NCBI GenBank assembly: GCA_019096155.1
Contig: JAHCVI010000002.1
Span: 4,278,001 to 4,342,000 of the forward strand
Direction: 5' to 3'
DNA from: Staphylotrichum longicolle
Taxonomy: Eukaryota; Ascomycota; Sordariomycetes; Sordariales; Chaetomiaceae
Length of the DNA stretch: 64,000 nt
The notes under the pieces were generated by a model. It was not told where the DNA came from. It searched no databases and worked only from the letters and a program-made list of their open reading frames with translations. Of the stretch, positions 1-12,392 are shown piece by piece. A program made the position numbers and the translations under genes. How positions within the stretch are numbered: the first letter of the stretch is position 1; each line of letters begins with the position of its first letter.

Positions 1-1589
1 TTCAGGGGCGCGCCTTCCGCTTCCAGGCCCTCGTGCCCTGTCATTCCTGCCCCAGCGCTGGCCTGGCGCCTTCCCAGTTCTGCGCGGATACGGAGCAAGG
101 GCCAACACGTTCTGCGACCGTTATTGGCGGACTTTGCCAGACAAATTCTCCAGAGCTGGAGAAATTGTGGAGATTATGCGGGGTACCCTGCTGTCCACAC
201 TCCCATCCCACACACTCCGCGCCCCTGCACTCCAGCTCTCCAAATCCACTTTGGACCATGCAACGGTCGGCCTGGCCCGTAGCAAACATCAAACACAACG
301 GATCACACAGGCTCTTTTTTTGTGAGACCTATTCCTGCCCGTCACCACCTCCGGACGCAATTGGTTGTCCCGGCCCCTGGGAACACTGTGTCTTTTCAGT
401 TTTGTCGGCTCCGGATTGTAACATTCCCATGAAGCAATGGCTTACAGCGGGTAGCAGCTGCAAAAGGAACACTCGGGGCGAGCAGAGCCGTTGAAGCTGA
501 CAAGCAAGGCGTGGATCCAAGCATCGCTGCCGCTCCCCTCGAACGCCTCGGGAATGCTTGTCAATTCGACTCCACTCTATTCCATTATCGAACCAATCTT
601 CCGCCGTTCCCACCCCTTGCCCGGCGAGGACGCCGACAGTCCGTCCAGCTTCCCGCGCCTTTGCATCCTCTGAATTGCCTGTCACTGTCTCCAGCCGTCT
701 GAAGCAACGGAGAACAACCTTCGGCCAAATTTCGATTTGCCTTGGCGTCGCCGCGAGGACCCAGGAGCTATCCGCTCGCTACCTGCTACAACTACCAGCC
801 TACGGCCCCCGTGTCCTGCACCACTTCCCACCTCCTGATTCCCGGGAATCTGTTGCTCCAAAAGCCATGACACGGCGGGGCCCGGTGTGGTGATATACCC
901 GCTGTTATCGCCGGATCTTCGCTTGTTGTCCTGGCCCGCTCCGTTTCGTCCTTCTTTTACCGGTTGCGTGTCCCCGGCTGTTTAGTGAGGCTCTGAGGCC
1001 GGGACCATTTCGCCAATAAGCCTTACTGAGAGGTATTGCTACTCCCGAACTCGCTCGTTCGACCCCTTCAAGCAAAACAATCTGGATTGTTGGCCCGTTT
1101 GCTCGTCAAGAGCGTGCAAGACAACCTATCCCTTTCGAGGGTTGCTCTCATCCAAGACTCTCAACTTTTGAACCCCAACCGCCAAGACCGAAGAAAACGG
1201 CAGCCTCAACGGAAACACCCCAAGCACGCATCGAAGATCGCGTGCGGACCGCAAGACCCCTCTACGCCTCATACGCCCAAGAATCCAGCCGCCTCCATCC
1301 TCCCAAGACACACCGGGCGAGCCGCGTCAACTGTCTGCTGTACCCAGCCTGAAAATTCCGACGTGGAATGAGGACAAACCTTGGGAACCAGGAGAGCAGG
1401 GACATGCACAGTCGGCCACCTCGACGCAATCTTGTTTTACTCCCGGTTGGAATTTGGAGCCGGACATCGTAGGCGCGAGACACGAAGCGGCCTTGCCAGT
1501 TCGCGTTTGCTCCGAGCCTCAGACTTCGGGAGATAACAAGAAACTTTGGGCTTGTGCGACATCCACAATCGAGGCTAGGGGACGTCATC
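1..1589. other. Upstream region of the quinate repressor, no supported gene
   Basis: Several short overlapping open frames occur on both strands, but none shows a recognisable domain, a believable intron structure or a consistent protein-like composition. The stretch nearest 1590 is presumably the promoter and 5' leader of the quinate-repressor gene. I see no RNA gene or mobile element in it. Confidence 0.5.
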
Positions 1590-3874
1590 ATGGCAGCGGT
1601 GCAGAAATTTGAGCCCGTGCCGACGCTGGCGCGGCCGCAGAGCATGAATGGCGAGATTTTCCCCAAGGACGTCGACATGGAAGGCGGAACACCACCGGCA
1701 CAGCCCGGCATTCCGTTATGCAGCGAACCACAGAGAGGAGACACCAGAATCGCCGTCATCATGTACGGCCCTGGCCAGGAGAAGATTGTTGCTGTTTTTG
1801 CCGAGGTTCTGGGGAAACCGTTGAGGATGAAGAGTCGGTTTGAGGACGTGACCCAGGAGGATCAGGATTGGGTCATCGGCGTCTCTGCAGAAAGCGCAAA
1901 AGACGACATTGCGACGCGGAATAGAGGGCTAGTTGTCGCCATCAACGCCCACTGTACCGGTCTGGGCATGCCGCCCGATGTCTACCTTTCAGCCCAGTGC
2001 GACTACGAGTTTCTCTACACCGAGACTCCTTTCTTCCGCCGGGATCTTGCCCGCTTCACATCTCACATCCTGGGGCAGTTATGCCACCACCAGGCGCTCA
2101 TGGCGAAGCCGAGAACCTTCATCATCTCGACAACTTTTCCAGATGTTCACGCCGCCCTGCCGAACATCGACATCTTGACTGTCGGCGCAGATGCCATCGA
2201 GATCCGTGTTGACTTGCTGAAAGAGCCGCTGGGCGATGGGACCTTTTCAGAAATACCCAGTCTCAGCTATGTCGGCGAGCAGGTCATGTTGTTGCGGCAG
2301 AGGACCGAGTTGCCCATCATTCTGACGACCAGGTGTACCCGAGAAAACGGCAGGTTTCCGATGGACAACCCAAGTCTCTACTACGACTACCTTTACCGGG
2401 CTCTCCAGTGGGGTGTTGAGTACATCGACGTGGAGCTGTGGCTTCCTGAGGCGATCAGGAGCAAGCTGTATGAGCAGCGCGGGAACAGTCGAATCATGTC
2501 CGCCTTCCACGACTTCTCTGGAAACTTCAAGTGGACTTCGGACCGAGCCGAGTCAATCTTCCTCGAGTCTCAGCGCTACGCAGACTGCGTGAAGATGATT
2601 GCCATCATTAACGACCACAACGAGAACTTTGAGCTCGAGTACTTTCGGTCCAAGATCAAGAGCAAGTACCCTGATTCGGTGCCATTGTCGGCAGTGAATA
2701 TGGGCGAAACCGGCCAGTTTTCTCGGACACTCAACAAGTTCTTTACTCCGATCACTCATCCTCTCTTGCCCATCATCGCTGCCCCTGGACAGATGAGTGC
2801 CGCCGAGATCAACCAAGCGCTCGCTCTGCTCGGCCAGTTACCCCGGAAGAACATGTACGGCATCACCAGCCCAGCAATGCGCAGCGGCACACCACAAGCA
2901 CCCTTTTATGAAAAGTGTTTCAACGAGCTCGGCCTCCCGCATCAGTTTGCGGTTGTTGAGTGGCAGCCAAAGGGGTTTGGCTGCATCGGGACATGGTGCA
3001 ACCAGAAAAACTTTGGCGGTGCTTACTTTAACCCAGCCGTCTCTTTCAAGAGCCTCCTAGCCCACAGCGGCTTCCTCCTATCTTTACACAACGGGGCTGG
3101 GCCCACGGTCAGTGAAGCAGCCCGACTCATCGGCATGGTCGACACTATCGTGCTGCGGCCCAACTCCTCCAGCGCCCCGGCGTCCGCGCCGCCGTCGATT
3201 CCATCAAGCCCTCCACGGCACAAGAACGGAGACTCGTACAGCGCCTTGGGTCCAGCTCAGTCAGGTCTTCCATCCAATACATCACTGGTCCTCGACAACG
3301 CGTCATGGAAGGGCATCTTGAGCACACTCACCCGCGACCTTGCACCTTCGGCATACTTTGGGTGCGCCGCCGTCGTCCTCGCATCATCAGCCGAAGATGC
3401 CGCCAGCGCTCTTTTCGCCCTCAAGGCTCTCAAGGTCGGCAAGGTCTACACCGTCGGCTTCAAGACGCCCCCGGCGTTCGGAAAAGACCTCCTCATCGAA
3501 CCATTCACCAGCCTCGAGAGTATCCAACGGGCACGCACAGTCGGCGCGAACGGTGCAGACGTGGGCGCGGGGACCGGCTCGCCTTTCTTGGTTGTCAGCG
3601 CTCTGGGCCGGAGAAGAGCACACTTGTGGGGATGCTGGTGCGGTTGTTTTGGGTCTCGCGGCTCGGCTAACTCTCGCAAGGTGTTCTTGGATCTGGCGGA
3701 CCGCGCTGCCTCGCGAAAGGGCGATCCGGGCGTCATCGCCGAGCAGAGCGGGTTGCGGCTTATGGCGCCGCCGATGTTACTGCGTTCACTACAGTGGAAA
3801 CCCTCCGGCTTCTGGTCGGTCAGAATGTCCCCTATAGCTTTGTCAGGTTGGCCAGTGGCCGGACGTTGTTCTAG
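1590..3874 (+). CDS. qutR: Quinate repressor (QutR / qa-1S type), 3' end frameshifted
   Basis: Likely transcriptional repressor of quinate catabolism, a regulator derived from the last three domains of the pentafunctional AROM enzyme. From the ATG at 1590 one frame encodes a short N-terminal segment, a type I dehydroquinase-like domain (about residues 170-420, with TTFPD, DAIEIRVDLL, SAFHDFSG, a lysine in DCVKMI and NMGETGQFSR) and a shikimate-dehydrogenase-like domain (from MYGITSPAM on). The N-terminal shikimate-kinase-like part is much shorter than expected, and no GxxGxGKS P-loop is visible. Near 3601-3606 the expected continuation (PEKSTLVGMLVRLF) moves one frame, returns between about 3640 and 3680 (KVFLDLADRA), and moves again near 3754. 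The typical C-terminus (AFTTVETLRLLVGQ, then RLASGRTLF) ends at the TAG at 3872-3874. An intron could account for the middle switch (CTAAC and CAAG near 3668-3680), but the outer two look like lost G residues. Neighbours are not quinate-pathway genes. Confidence 0.85.
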
Positions 3875-5033
3875 GCGCAGCCGGGGTGTGTTCGCAAGAG
3901 CAATATGGAAACAAGGATCAGGGTCTTTCGTCTCGCCGGCCTGGGCGGAATCATCTCAGAGGTCAGCATGAGACTTCCCGCTGCCATGAAGTATTCCCTC
4001 CAGCCAGAGACTTGTCTAACACGGTACTACAGGGTGAGGCCGAGCTCGGTGTTGACTACCCCGAGGACCGAATCGACTACTCCGATGACCGCATTGACTA
4101 CCCCGAGGGCCGCCGTCCAAGATATCAGACAAACCTGGCGGCATTATCGGGCAAGATCCATCCGAGACTAGGGTCGTGGGCAAGCCTGACTTGATGATAC
4201 GGGACACGGGCCCGACAGGCCAGATGACCTGCATGGCGCATGACATGTCTTTCTTTGAGGTGCGGCTGCGAGAGGGGCGAAGTTTATCAACGGATCGTCA
4301 GTTAGACCAGACTGGGGAACGGGGAAGGCGGGAAGGGCATCCATGTTCGTTGGCATGGCATGGCATGGTACTTCGCGGCGATTGGAATGGGTTAGCTGGA
4401 CTTTTCTTGATTGGATATACTCTGCATTGTACCGAACGGACCGATTGTTTTGCATGTATTGGTAGACACAACGTGGATGGACATTGTTGTGATCCTTTTT
4501 TCTTTCTTTTTGGATTAGTTTGAAGATATCTCGGTTCTTTCGGTGAGGAGAGAAGCACACAAAGACAGCGGCCGCTGAGTCACCGTGTGCAGTTTGCCTG
4601 GCCGCGGTGCCTTGATATGTTTTCGAACAGGAGAGACTCATTGTTGATGGGATGGAGTTGTGACCAAAACTTGAGAATACGGTAATTATCTTGTGGAGTC
4701 GGCTGGCAGCTGAGCCAACACAGTGTGGCTAATGAGTTAGGCTTTACAATACTGTGTTTCTGTTTGGTGTTTGGTGAGGTATCTGAGAGCTGTGCTCGCT
4801 TGCAGGACGCAAGCCGCTAAGCTTTAGCGTTGCATTCGCTAATGCGTTTGTGCTTTTAACGTGCCTTCCGCACTGTATCTACGGTCACACTGCTGCCTGC
4901 AAGAGCGAAAATTACGGCATTCTTACTCTCTCTTCCCGGCCACAACCTTGGCAGCCCAGAGGCGGAGCCTGCACCCGACGCTAAACGCCATCCACCCTCA
5001 TCTCCAGGAATTACCCAACTTGATCTAAACACA
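3875..5033. other. Intergenic region between quinate repressor and UBC9
   Basis: No supported gene. It contains a degenerate 21-bp tandem repeat at 4054-4113 (separate entry) and presumably the UBC9 promoter and 5' leader just before 5034. Short frames around 3886-4640 have no recognisable family signature. Confidence 0.5.
4054..4113 (+). repeat. Degenerate 21-bp tandem repeat, nearly three units
   Basis: Units start at 4054, 4075 and 4096. Each begins GACTAC(C/T)CCGA and the last is cut to 18 bases. Read in frame +1 the units give the heptads DYPEDRI, DYSDDRI and DYPEGR, differing mainly by synonymous or conservative changes. The period is a multiple of three, which fits a coding or formerly coding origin, but no gene model could be built around it. 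Confidence 0.75.
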
Positions 5034-5813
5034 ATGTCGCTGTGCCAGAATCGGTTGCAGGAGGAGCGGTACGTCAGTAACGTTCGCCGACTACGGCAGC
5101 CTTGTTTGAGACGGGTTCGTGACGGGCCGCGCTAACCCACACCCTTTCGCGCACTCTAGGAAGCAGTGGCGGAAGGACCACCCGTTTGGCTTCTATGCCC
5201 GGCCCCAGAAGAATGCTCAGGGAGTGCTGGATCTCAAGTCATGGGACTGCGGCATCCCGGGAAAAGAGAAGACGATCTGGGAGGGTGGCCTGTTCAAGCT
5301 GGTTGTGACGTTTCCCGATGGTATGCCGACACAACCACCGCCCTGTTTTGGGGCGATGTATACGCTCTCTCTCATGATGGATCATGGCACGCTAACCTCC
5401 TCACCACCAACAGAATATCCCACGAAGCCTCCAAAGTGTAAGTTGGAAAAATTCATTGCTTGCTTCGTGAAACATCGCGATCAACAGCAACATCAACAAC
5501 AAAAAGGTCGCACAACTTGACTGACACGTGCGGGTTCTCTCTCTCTATCTCTCTTGCAGGCAAGTTCGTGCCGCCGCTCTTCCACCCCAACGTCTACCCG
5601 TCCGGCACGGTGTGCCTCTCGATCCTGAACGAGGAGGAGGCGTGGAAGCCGGCCATCACGATCAAGCAGATCCTCCTCGGCGTCCAGGACCTCCTCAACG
5701 ACCCCAACCCGGAATCCCCCGCCCAGGCCGAGGCGTACAACATGTTCAAGCGGGATCGCGCGCAGTACGAGAGGCGGATCAAGCAGATTGTTCGCGAGAA
5801 TGCGGCGCCGTGA
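5034..5813 (+). CDS. ubc9: SUMO-conjugating enzyme E2 UBC9
   Basis: E2 enzyme that accepts SUMO from the E1 heterodimer on a cysteine thioester and transfers it to target lysines, mainly in the nucleus. Four exons: 5034-5068, 5160-5320, 5414-5437 and 5560-5813, with GTACGT, GTATGC and GTAAGT donors. The product is 157 residues, the normal length for the family. Diagnostic features are the N-terminal RLQEER, WRKDHPFGFYARP, the UBC fold core WEGGLFKLVVTFPD-EYPTKPPKCKF, the HPNV motif, and catalytic cysteine in GTVCLSIL (about residue 92), followed by NEEEAWKPAITIKQIL, which is specific to Ubc9 rather than ubiquitin E2s. Splice junctions preserve frame exactly, and no indel is seen. The very short third exon (24 nt) is easily missed by gene callers. 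Identification is essentially certain. Confidence 0.97.
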
Positions 5814-5852
5814 AGAGCGGGGGTTGAAGACGATGATGCTGGGTGGCATGCT

Positions 5853-5875
5853 GGGGGGGGGGGGGGGGGGGGGGG
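5853..5875 (+). repeat. Poly-G tract (G23)
   Basis: An uninterrupted run of 23 G residues lies 40 bp downstream of the UBC9 stop codon. Runs of this length are rare in fungal genomes. It could form G-quadruplex structure or reflect a base-calling artefact. Confidence 0.95.
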
Positions 5876-6707
5876 CGGGTGATATGGTGCCACGTGATGG
5901 CGGGCCTACCATGGAAATCTTTTCATATCACTTCTCGGTAGTGGGAGGATAGCTTGGGAGGTTTCATTGGTGTGAGCCATGCAATTCAGAGATGGGGGGT
6001 GTGCCGAAGATGCCAGAAGCTGGGAACATTGTTTCAATTTCATTTAAATGGCTCGGTTCCAGACTTCCAGGTCGGTGTTGACATGTACCCCGTTGTGTCT
6101 GCACACAATCTGGACGCGGACCCAAAGCCAAGTGACCCGTTCATCACACGCGGCTCTTTCGTATGAGTTGCCTGCCCCCAGTCTGTCGACATGACAGAGG
6201 CGTCTTGTGAAACCTCGTTTGTCAGCCACCCCGGTCCTGCCGGAAGACGTGCCGTAAAGCCGAAGACACGAACTCCCTCTTGAGGAGAACCTCACGGACG
6301 GAGCCGTTTCGGTCCGATAGGTGTTGGCGGGACGGTGCCCACATGGGGAACCAAAAAAGCAGAAAGTTGGCCAGAAAAAGAAGCAGTTTTGGTATCTGCT
6401 TGGCACCCGGCATCGACTTGGACGACTCCGTCCAGGGTCTGCGCGATGCATGGCATGGTGGTATGTGGCTGGACGAGCCCCCCTCTTTTCAACGTCTCTC
6501 TTCTTCAGGGGCCGATCCGAGGCGCGGTATGTACTTTGGTCTAGAGTTGCATCAAGTAGCTGGAGCCTCCAGAGATTGCAGATCTGGTCGGCCCATGGCC
6601 CAACTACCGCAGTAACAAAGATGTGATGCCAGGCCTGGACTGCAAAGGCCACCATGGCATGTCTGCGTTTCAGCCCTGTGGTGGCCAGTTGAGCTCATAT
6701 CATCTGT

Positions 6708-6750
6708 CTACCAAGTACGTACCACAATCTGTGCACAGTACGTACGGTAG
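6708..6750. repeat. Imperfect inverted repeat with GTACGTAC arms
   Basis: The left arm at 6708-6722 reads CTACCAAGTACGTAC and the right arm at 6738-6750 reads GTACGTACGGTAG, which is its reverse complement apart from two bases, with a 15-nt loop. It lies in non-coding DNA; function unknown. Confidence 0.6.
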
Positions 6751-8240
6751 TTGCACAAATCTTGGTTCGTCAACAAGGGCCTGTTGTGGACCGTTGGGCG
6801 GGCCGTTCATCAAGGATGGGTCCAGATTCCCGGGAGTTGCGCGGGAAGACATGGTGCAACGGGTTGCGTAACGTGTCGGCTTGGTCTACCGAAGGGGTCA
6901 AAGCATGGTCTAACTTGATGGAAGCCGAAGGCCCATGAGCCGAGTCCAGAAACAGCTTCTTGGCCGAGATGTCAGGGGCAAGTGACAACGCGATCTCCAG
7001 CCCGATTGTCGAACTCGGGCATGGAGCATCCGCGACCTGCCAAGGATCACCGATAATTAGTTGGGACGGGATCGCTGCTGGAGACCCCGAGATTTGCGGG
7101 GTACAGGGGGATTGCTGCGCAGTGCTTAAGCGAGGAGCATGAACTGGTGTTGCTGCGACCCGACACGACTGTTTTGCGGAGGGAGCTCGGGAACAACATC
7201 CACAGCACTCGGCCGAGGCTCAGTAGGACGGCGATTGGGCGGCACAGATGCAGTTTTGCCAACCATGGACAATCCATGGATCTGACTGCAACTGGCGGCT
7301 CGAGCTCCTCGCAAGTGACGACCTGATCGGGACAGGACCGGAACATGGCACAACCGGGGATACAGCTCACAGATTGAAGCCGTCTGTGCAGGCTGAGAGC
7401 GCTGTCGTGCCGTGGCATGTCATTGGAGCGGCACGCGGGTGGATATTGCGACCTCAGGCTTGCAATACCGGACCCCATATAACAAGACATCGGTGGCACA
7501 TGTGAGCGGGGGGTTGTTGGAGAGAACTGAACGTTGATGAACGAGGCTGTTGACAGCGCTCTTCCAGTTTCCAGGTTCGCCCTTGCTGGCCATCAAGAGC
7601 AGTGGGGCGCATCAACTGCTCCCTTATTTACTCGTCTATGCATCGCCTGCGCGGGAGGGGGTCCAGAGACAAACGTGTTTTGGGTTTGTGGTTGCTGAGA
7701 TCGCTTCCAAGAAAAAAGAGAAATCCGGGGAAAGCTCGTTGATCGTCGGTTGCGGGTTCCATTTCAACGGCGGTTCCGTTCGGTGGAATTGCTTGGTCTT
7801 CGGCTCTGAGTGGTGGGGTCTTTGATGGCTGCAGCAGCAACCCCAAACCGCCAAGCCTGGTGCTGCTCCGTTTGAATCAGAGACCGCGCTGGATAAGGTA
7901 ATGAACCTGTGATGAAGATGCCTGCGCGTGAGACTCTTCCAAATACCCACGACATACTCTAAAAGTTTGAAACAAATGCGATCATATGGCCTCATCGCAC
8001 CTGCTGTTCCGCGCTGAGCCGTCTTGTTTCTACTGTGTAGCAGTTGCATGTTGGAATCTGGAAGCTTGCTTCCCTGGAATCCCTGGATCCACTCACGAGT
8101 CCGCTGTGCTGATGGGTCCGTCGGTGTTTGACTCGAATCCACGCAGAGCCCCGCCGAAACCCCCCAGCAAGCAGGTCCAGGTGGAGCCGAACGACCGAGA
8201 CTCCGCAGCTTCCCTCTCTCCACAAACCCCACACTCTGCA

Positions 8241-8269
8241 CCATCCATCCCATCCATCCATCCCATCCC
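8241..8269 (+). repeat. CATCC-rich microsatellite
   Basis: Degenerate tandem CCATC/CATCC units in the gene-free region upstream of the Zn2Cys6 gene. Simple-sequence DNA with no evident role. Confidence 0.7.
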
Positions 8270-9392
8270 CGCACGCACGATCGATCCATCCGTCTTCTTG
8301 CGCCCATCTGAAGCTGGGAGTGGTTCGCGGGACGGGATTGCCTCCCGCCTTCTGTTGTCCTCGACGATATCACCTACATCCTGTAAATTGGGTGAGCCAA
8401 CTTTGGTCTGCAGTGCCCGTTGTTTCGCCGTTTCCCCATCGTCGACAGGGGCATTTTCCACTGAGGAACCAATAGCCCCTGTCAGCTTCAGCAATTGGTT
8501 GCCCGGTCCTTCACTTCTCAACCTCGCCGTCTCGGGGCAAGCCTTAGCCTTCGCCCGCAAAGAGGACACCGAGAGTGCACCATCGTCACCACTGTCAATG
8601 CTATGTACGATCCCCGATGCACGCACGGTGAAGCTGTCGATGGTGCGGCCCCATGACCTGTCGACCCCCGGTCAAGGATGAATGTGAGCTGGAGGGCTTC
8701 CCCGTTTAAATCCAGGACAGGGTCTGAACCAATTGCCCAAAAAGGCACGTTGCCCCTTTCGTATGTACCCGCCAGCTACTTACCCGATGCCGCGTCTTTT
8801 CTGGACTGCTTGCCTTTTCTCCCTCCGCCAACACAGCTGGGATTGGTGCCTTCTTGACTAAATACACCAGTCTTGCCCATGTCCCAGCTGTGCAAAGCCG
8901 TTGCGGGTCCCGTCGACGACTCGAGAGCTCAAGTTTAACACTCCGGGCACTCAGCTAATAACCCCCCGTCCAGACTCAGCCAAACAAAGGCATTGTGCCA
9001 CCACCTTAACGCCGCCTTCTATGTCCGCTGGACCACACACTACGGCTCCACAACCATTCCCGACGACATACACATGCGGTAACCACAGACAAGTGGCCAA
9101 CATTGAATCGACCCCCATTCCCTGGGAACCGGCAGTTGTTCTAGAACCGGTCGCATCGCCTACTCCAAACCCGAGTCGACGTTGAGGGTCAGACCTGACC
9201 TGATCTGAGACGGCCGATGCTGGGTCTCCAGCGCTACTCCACCAAAGACTGCCTTTCCGCCAGGCCGTAGACGCTTCATTTTCAACGAGCCATGCCCACA
9301 AGGGCGTGGTGATTTAGAAGCCCACAGCCCTCCTGGCGACCTTTATCACCGAGCCACCATTCGCTTCCCGGCCTGAAGATATTGCGGACACG

Positions 9393-12392
9393 ATGGCTCA
9401 GGCTTTTGATCCCGGCGCAGTGTCGCCGCTGCCTCGCATGCCGCTGACACCCATTCCGCGTCCCCAAGTCAGCATCGAGCGGCTTCCTACACGACGTATG
9501 AGTAACGAGCCACGGGAGTCGATGAACTGCAAGTCATGTCGAAAGCGCAAGGTATGGGGGATCGTCGGGCCGCTCAGGAGGAACCCCAGCATCTCTGTCC
9601 TAGAGCGTGTAAGGGCTAACCTCGAGGATGCAGATCAAATGCAACAGGCTACGTCCCGCCTGCGAGGCATGCCAGGTTTTCCAATGTCCCTGTATATATG
9701 GTGGGTATTTCCAAACCCGTCTCAATCTTTTCTCACCTACGCCCTCTTTATTCTAATCCCATGCAACAGACGCTGTTCCCAAGAAAAGAGGGCCCAAAAC
9801 AGACGTCTTGGAAGCCTTGTTGAAACGGGTTGATGGGCTCGAGGCCCGATTAAAGGATAAAAAGACAGATACGGACGCCGAAAGCTCTGATCATGCTGTT
9901 GCAAATGCTGCGGATGCGTCAAGTTCAACTCAGTCTCTCTCGGTTACGACCGCTGGAGGTAGCGGCGACATGGACCAGGAAGCCGAGGACTCAAAAATGT
10001 TCTCTCCCATCCAGCCAACGTAGGCAATCTGTCTTTGCGCTCCCCTGCATTTGCTAACTTTCGGGCAGTGAACAATCCCCAGACATCCATCCAGACACCT
10101 TGCTCGACACCTACTTTGCCCGCTTTCATGACAAGCCGTTCCACATCTTTGATGAGTCCACCTTGCGGCAACGCCTCCAACTCCACCAAGTGCCGGGTTA
10201 CTTGGTCAATGCCATTCACGCAGTAGCCGCCAGGTAAGCGCCTTCTTGCCTCAAAAGCAACGGCCGCCTTGCTGATTTTCAAGATATGCAAACCATCCGA
10301 GCGGCTACCAGTCGGCCGTGAAACTCAGCGAAGACTATGCCGCCAAAGCGAGACGAGAGATTGATACCGACGAGCCTTCCGTGGATGCCGTCCAAGCTCT
10401 GGTGCTTCTCGTAACCGCATTTACAGCTTCTGGGAAGGGCAAGAAGGCATACATGCTACTAAGTAGGTTCCATTCGCCCGATATCGTGCACTCTCAAACT
10501 GACTGGGCCGGTAGCAAACGCTGTCGGAATGGCCATGGCCCTTGAGCTGCACAGGAGCTAGACATCAACGCACGCGTTACGCCGATTGAACGAGAAACGC
10601 GCCGGCGGCTGTTCTGGACCTGTTACCTACTTGACCGATTCCTCTCTTGCGGCTCCAAACGCCCTCTCTCATCTCGACAGGGCGATCCTCCTACGGCTGC
10701 CGTGCTGGTTTCCAAAATCCGAATTCGATACCCATGGAAGGAGACTTTTTCCAGAGCTATACAAATCTGCAGCACCTCCAAGGCGGCGGCAAGAAGTCCC
10801 AGGGCAGCAGCGGATGCTCATCGATATTTGTCGCATCTTGGGCACAACGAACCAGTACTTGGCGGCCGGGTGTCAAGGGCGATTCTCACTTCCCGTGGCA
10901 TTCGCTGTCCAACCTCTCAAAGATCCGACAGGACCTGGATGTGTGGGCGTCAGGGACCCAGGACGTCTTCTCCAGCGTGGAATCCCTGTTTGGACAGGCC
11001 GACTCCACGGTGCTTGTGCTGAGCAAGCTGATTTACCACCTTATCCACTGCCTCATTTACCGGCCATTCCTTCCCATCGACCTGGCGGAACTGGCAGGCT
11101 CGGGGCAACACCAATCGTGGCAGATTGAGGCCACTAATATGTGCTTCCTGCACGCAAACGCCATCGCCGAACTTGTCGAACTGGGCAAACAGACGGCATC
11201 TGTCGAGTGGCCGGCCTTTGTAGGCTACTGTATCTCCACGGCCGGGACGGTGCATATTCACGGAGCGCATTACAGCCGGATAGGGACCGCTGGCGACATG
11301 AACGTCTTCAGCTCTTCGGCCGACTTCCTCTCGAGGGAGATGCAACAGCTGAGCGAGCTGCGCTATGCATGGGCCAGTGTCCAGCACCAGCGCGAAACGC
11401 TCCAGGGGATATACAATGCCCACTCGGAGCTCATCAAGAGCATTGCGCAGAGCCCGATGCAGTACTCGGCGGTATTCACACTGGAGGATTTCTTCGACCG
11501 GTACTCCAACATTGGAGGGCCAGGGGGCGAAAGTTTCAGCTTTGACTCGGCCAATCTGAGTCTTGCAGATGTCGTTGTTGATTTCACCACCGATACATAC
11601 CCCGGCCAAGGTCTCTACGCACCGCGGCTCAACGCATCCGACCCTGGCCCGTCTCGGTCAAGCCTCAAGAGGAAAAACACAGCTCCGTCGGGCCGCACTC
11701 GGCCGGAGCTGAAGAGCCTGCTTTCACTCGGCAACATGAACCCCCCACCCACACCTGGCCTTTCTGCACCGTCAACCGCCAGCCGCCCACTCTTCTCACC
11801 ATCATCGCTCCCACCCCAACCATCACCGGGCATGCTGCACACCCCATGTCCCTCACCTCACCTCACGGGCTCGCTCATCCAAACCGTCAGATGAGCCTGT
11901 CCCATGCTGGAAGCACAGGTCGAGATGACCTCGGCTTCTCACTCACCCCAAAACCGAGCGAACTCCCAACGCGTTCCCGAGCCTCGGCACCAACACGGCG
12001 TTCAGCAACTTCACCTTCACCAACTCCCCAACCCAACGCCCAAGGCGGCTCCCAGCAACAGCAGGGCTTCGACCCTATGTTCGGCACCCTCCCCACAAAC
12101 GCGTTTTCCACGCCCCTGGCACGGCGGCGATGACTCCAACGGCACCGCCCGGCCGCCGCCCGCAGGGTGCAAACGGTGGGAACGGGGTGGGCGGCGCGAC
12201 GCCGAAGGATACCAGCCCCACGAGAGCGCGGCGACGACGGGGCCCGGGGAGGAGAAGGATCCGTTCTTGAGTCTGCTGGAGCAGCTGGCGGAGAATGAGT
12301 CGTTCATGGGCCCTGGGAACGAGCTGGATTTCTTCTTGGGCGGGGTGGGACGGGGTAGTCTGCTTGGGGGGCGTCGACCTTGCTCGGGGTGA
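9393..12392 (+). CDS. Zn2Cys6 transcription factor with fungal-TF domain, multiply frameshifted
   Basis: Predicted nuclear DNA-binding regulator. Exon 1 (9393-9551) ends in SMNCKSCRKRK and exon 2 (9634-9700) continues IKCNRLRPACEACQ and QCPCIY, together forming a complete C6 binuclear zinc cluster. Exon 3 (9770-10019) encodes PKKRGPKTDVLEALLKRVDG, a linker and coiled coil. Exons at 10069-10233, 10284-10462 and from 10515 carry the fungal_trans middle homology region (LLDTYFARFHDKPFHIFDES, RRRLFWTCYLLDRFLSCGSK, then LSKLIYHLIHCLIYRPFLPI). From 10553 on, conserved peptide blocks jump between frames: near 10553, 10662, 10675, 10715, 10812, 10868, 11843 and several times between about 11950 and 12240. 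Nearly every jump is a single base in a short homopolymer. The last block (PFLSLLEQLAENESF) ends at 12392. Intact splice sites and conserved codons argue against an old pseudogene. I do not recognise the specific regulator. Confidence 0.8.

Larger units (their letters stand above)
5814..9392. other. 3.6-kb intergenic stretch
   Basis: No convincing protein gene. Open frames on both strands (for example 7986-8681 plus and 7636-8373 minus) overlap each other, lack domains and have no splice-supported extensions. The stretch holds a G homopolymer at 5853-5875, an imperfect inverted repeat near 6708-6750, and CATCC-type microsatellite sequence at about 8241-8269. It probably includes a long upstream region for the Zn2Cys6 gene that starts at 9393. 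A non-coding transcript cannot be excluded. Confidence 0.5.

Noticed and set aside
7636..8681. Overlapping open frames of 245 aa (minus) and 231 aa (plus)
   Set aside because: They overlap on opposite strands, have no domain or family motif, and no splice-supported extension. GC-rich non-coding DNA gives such frames by chance.
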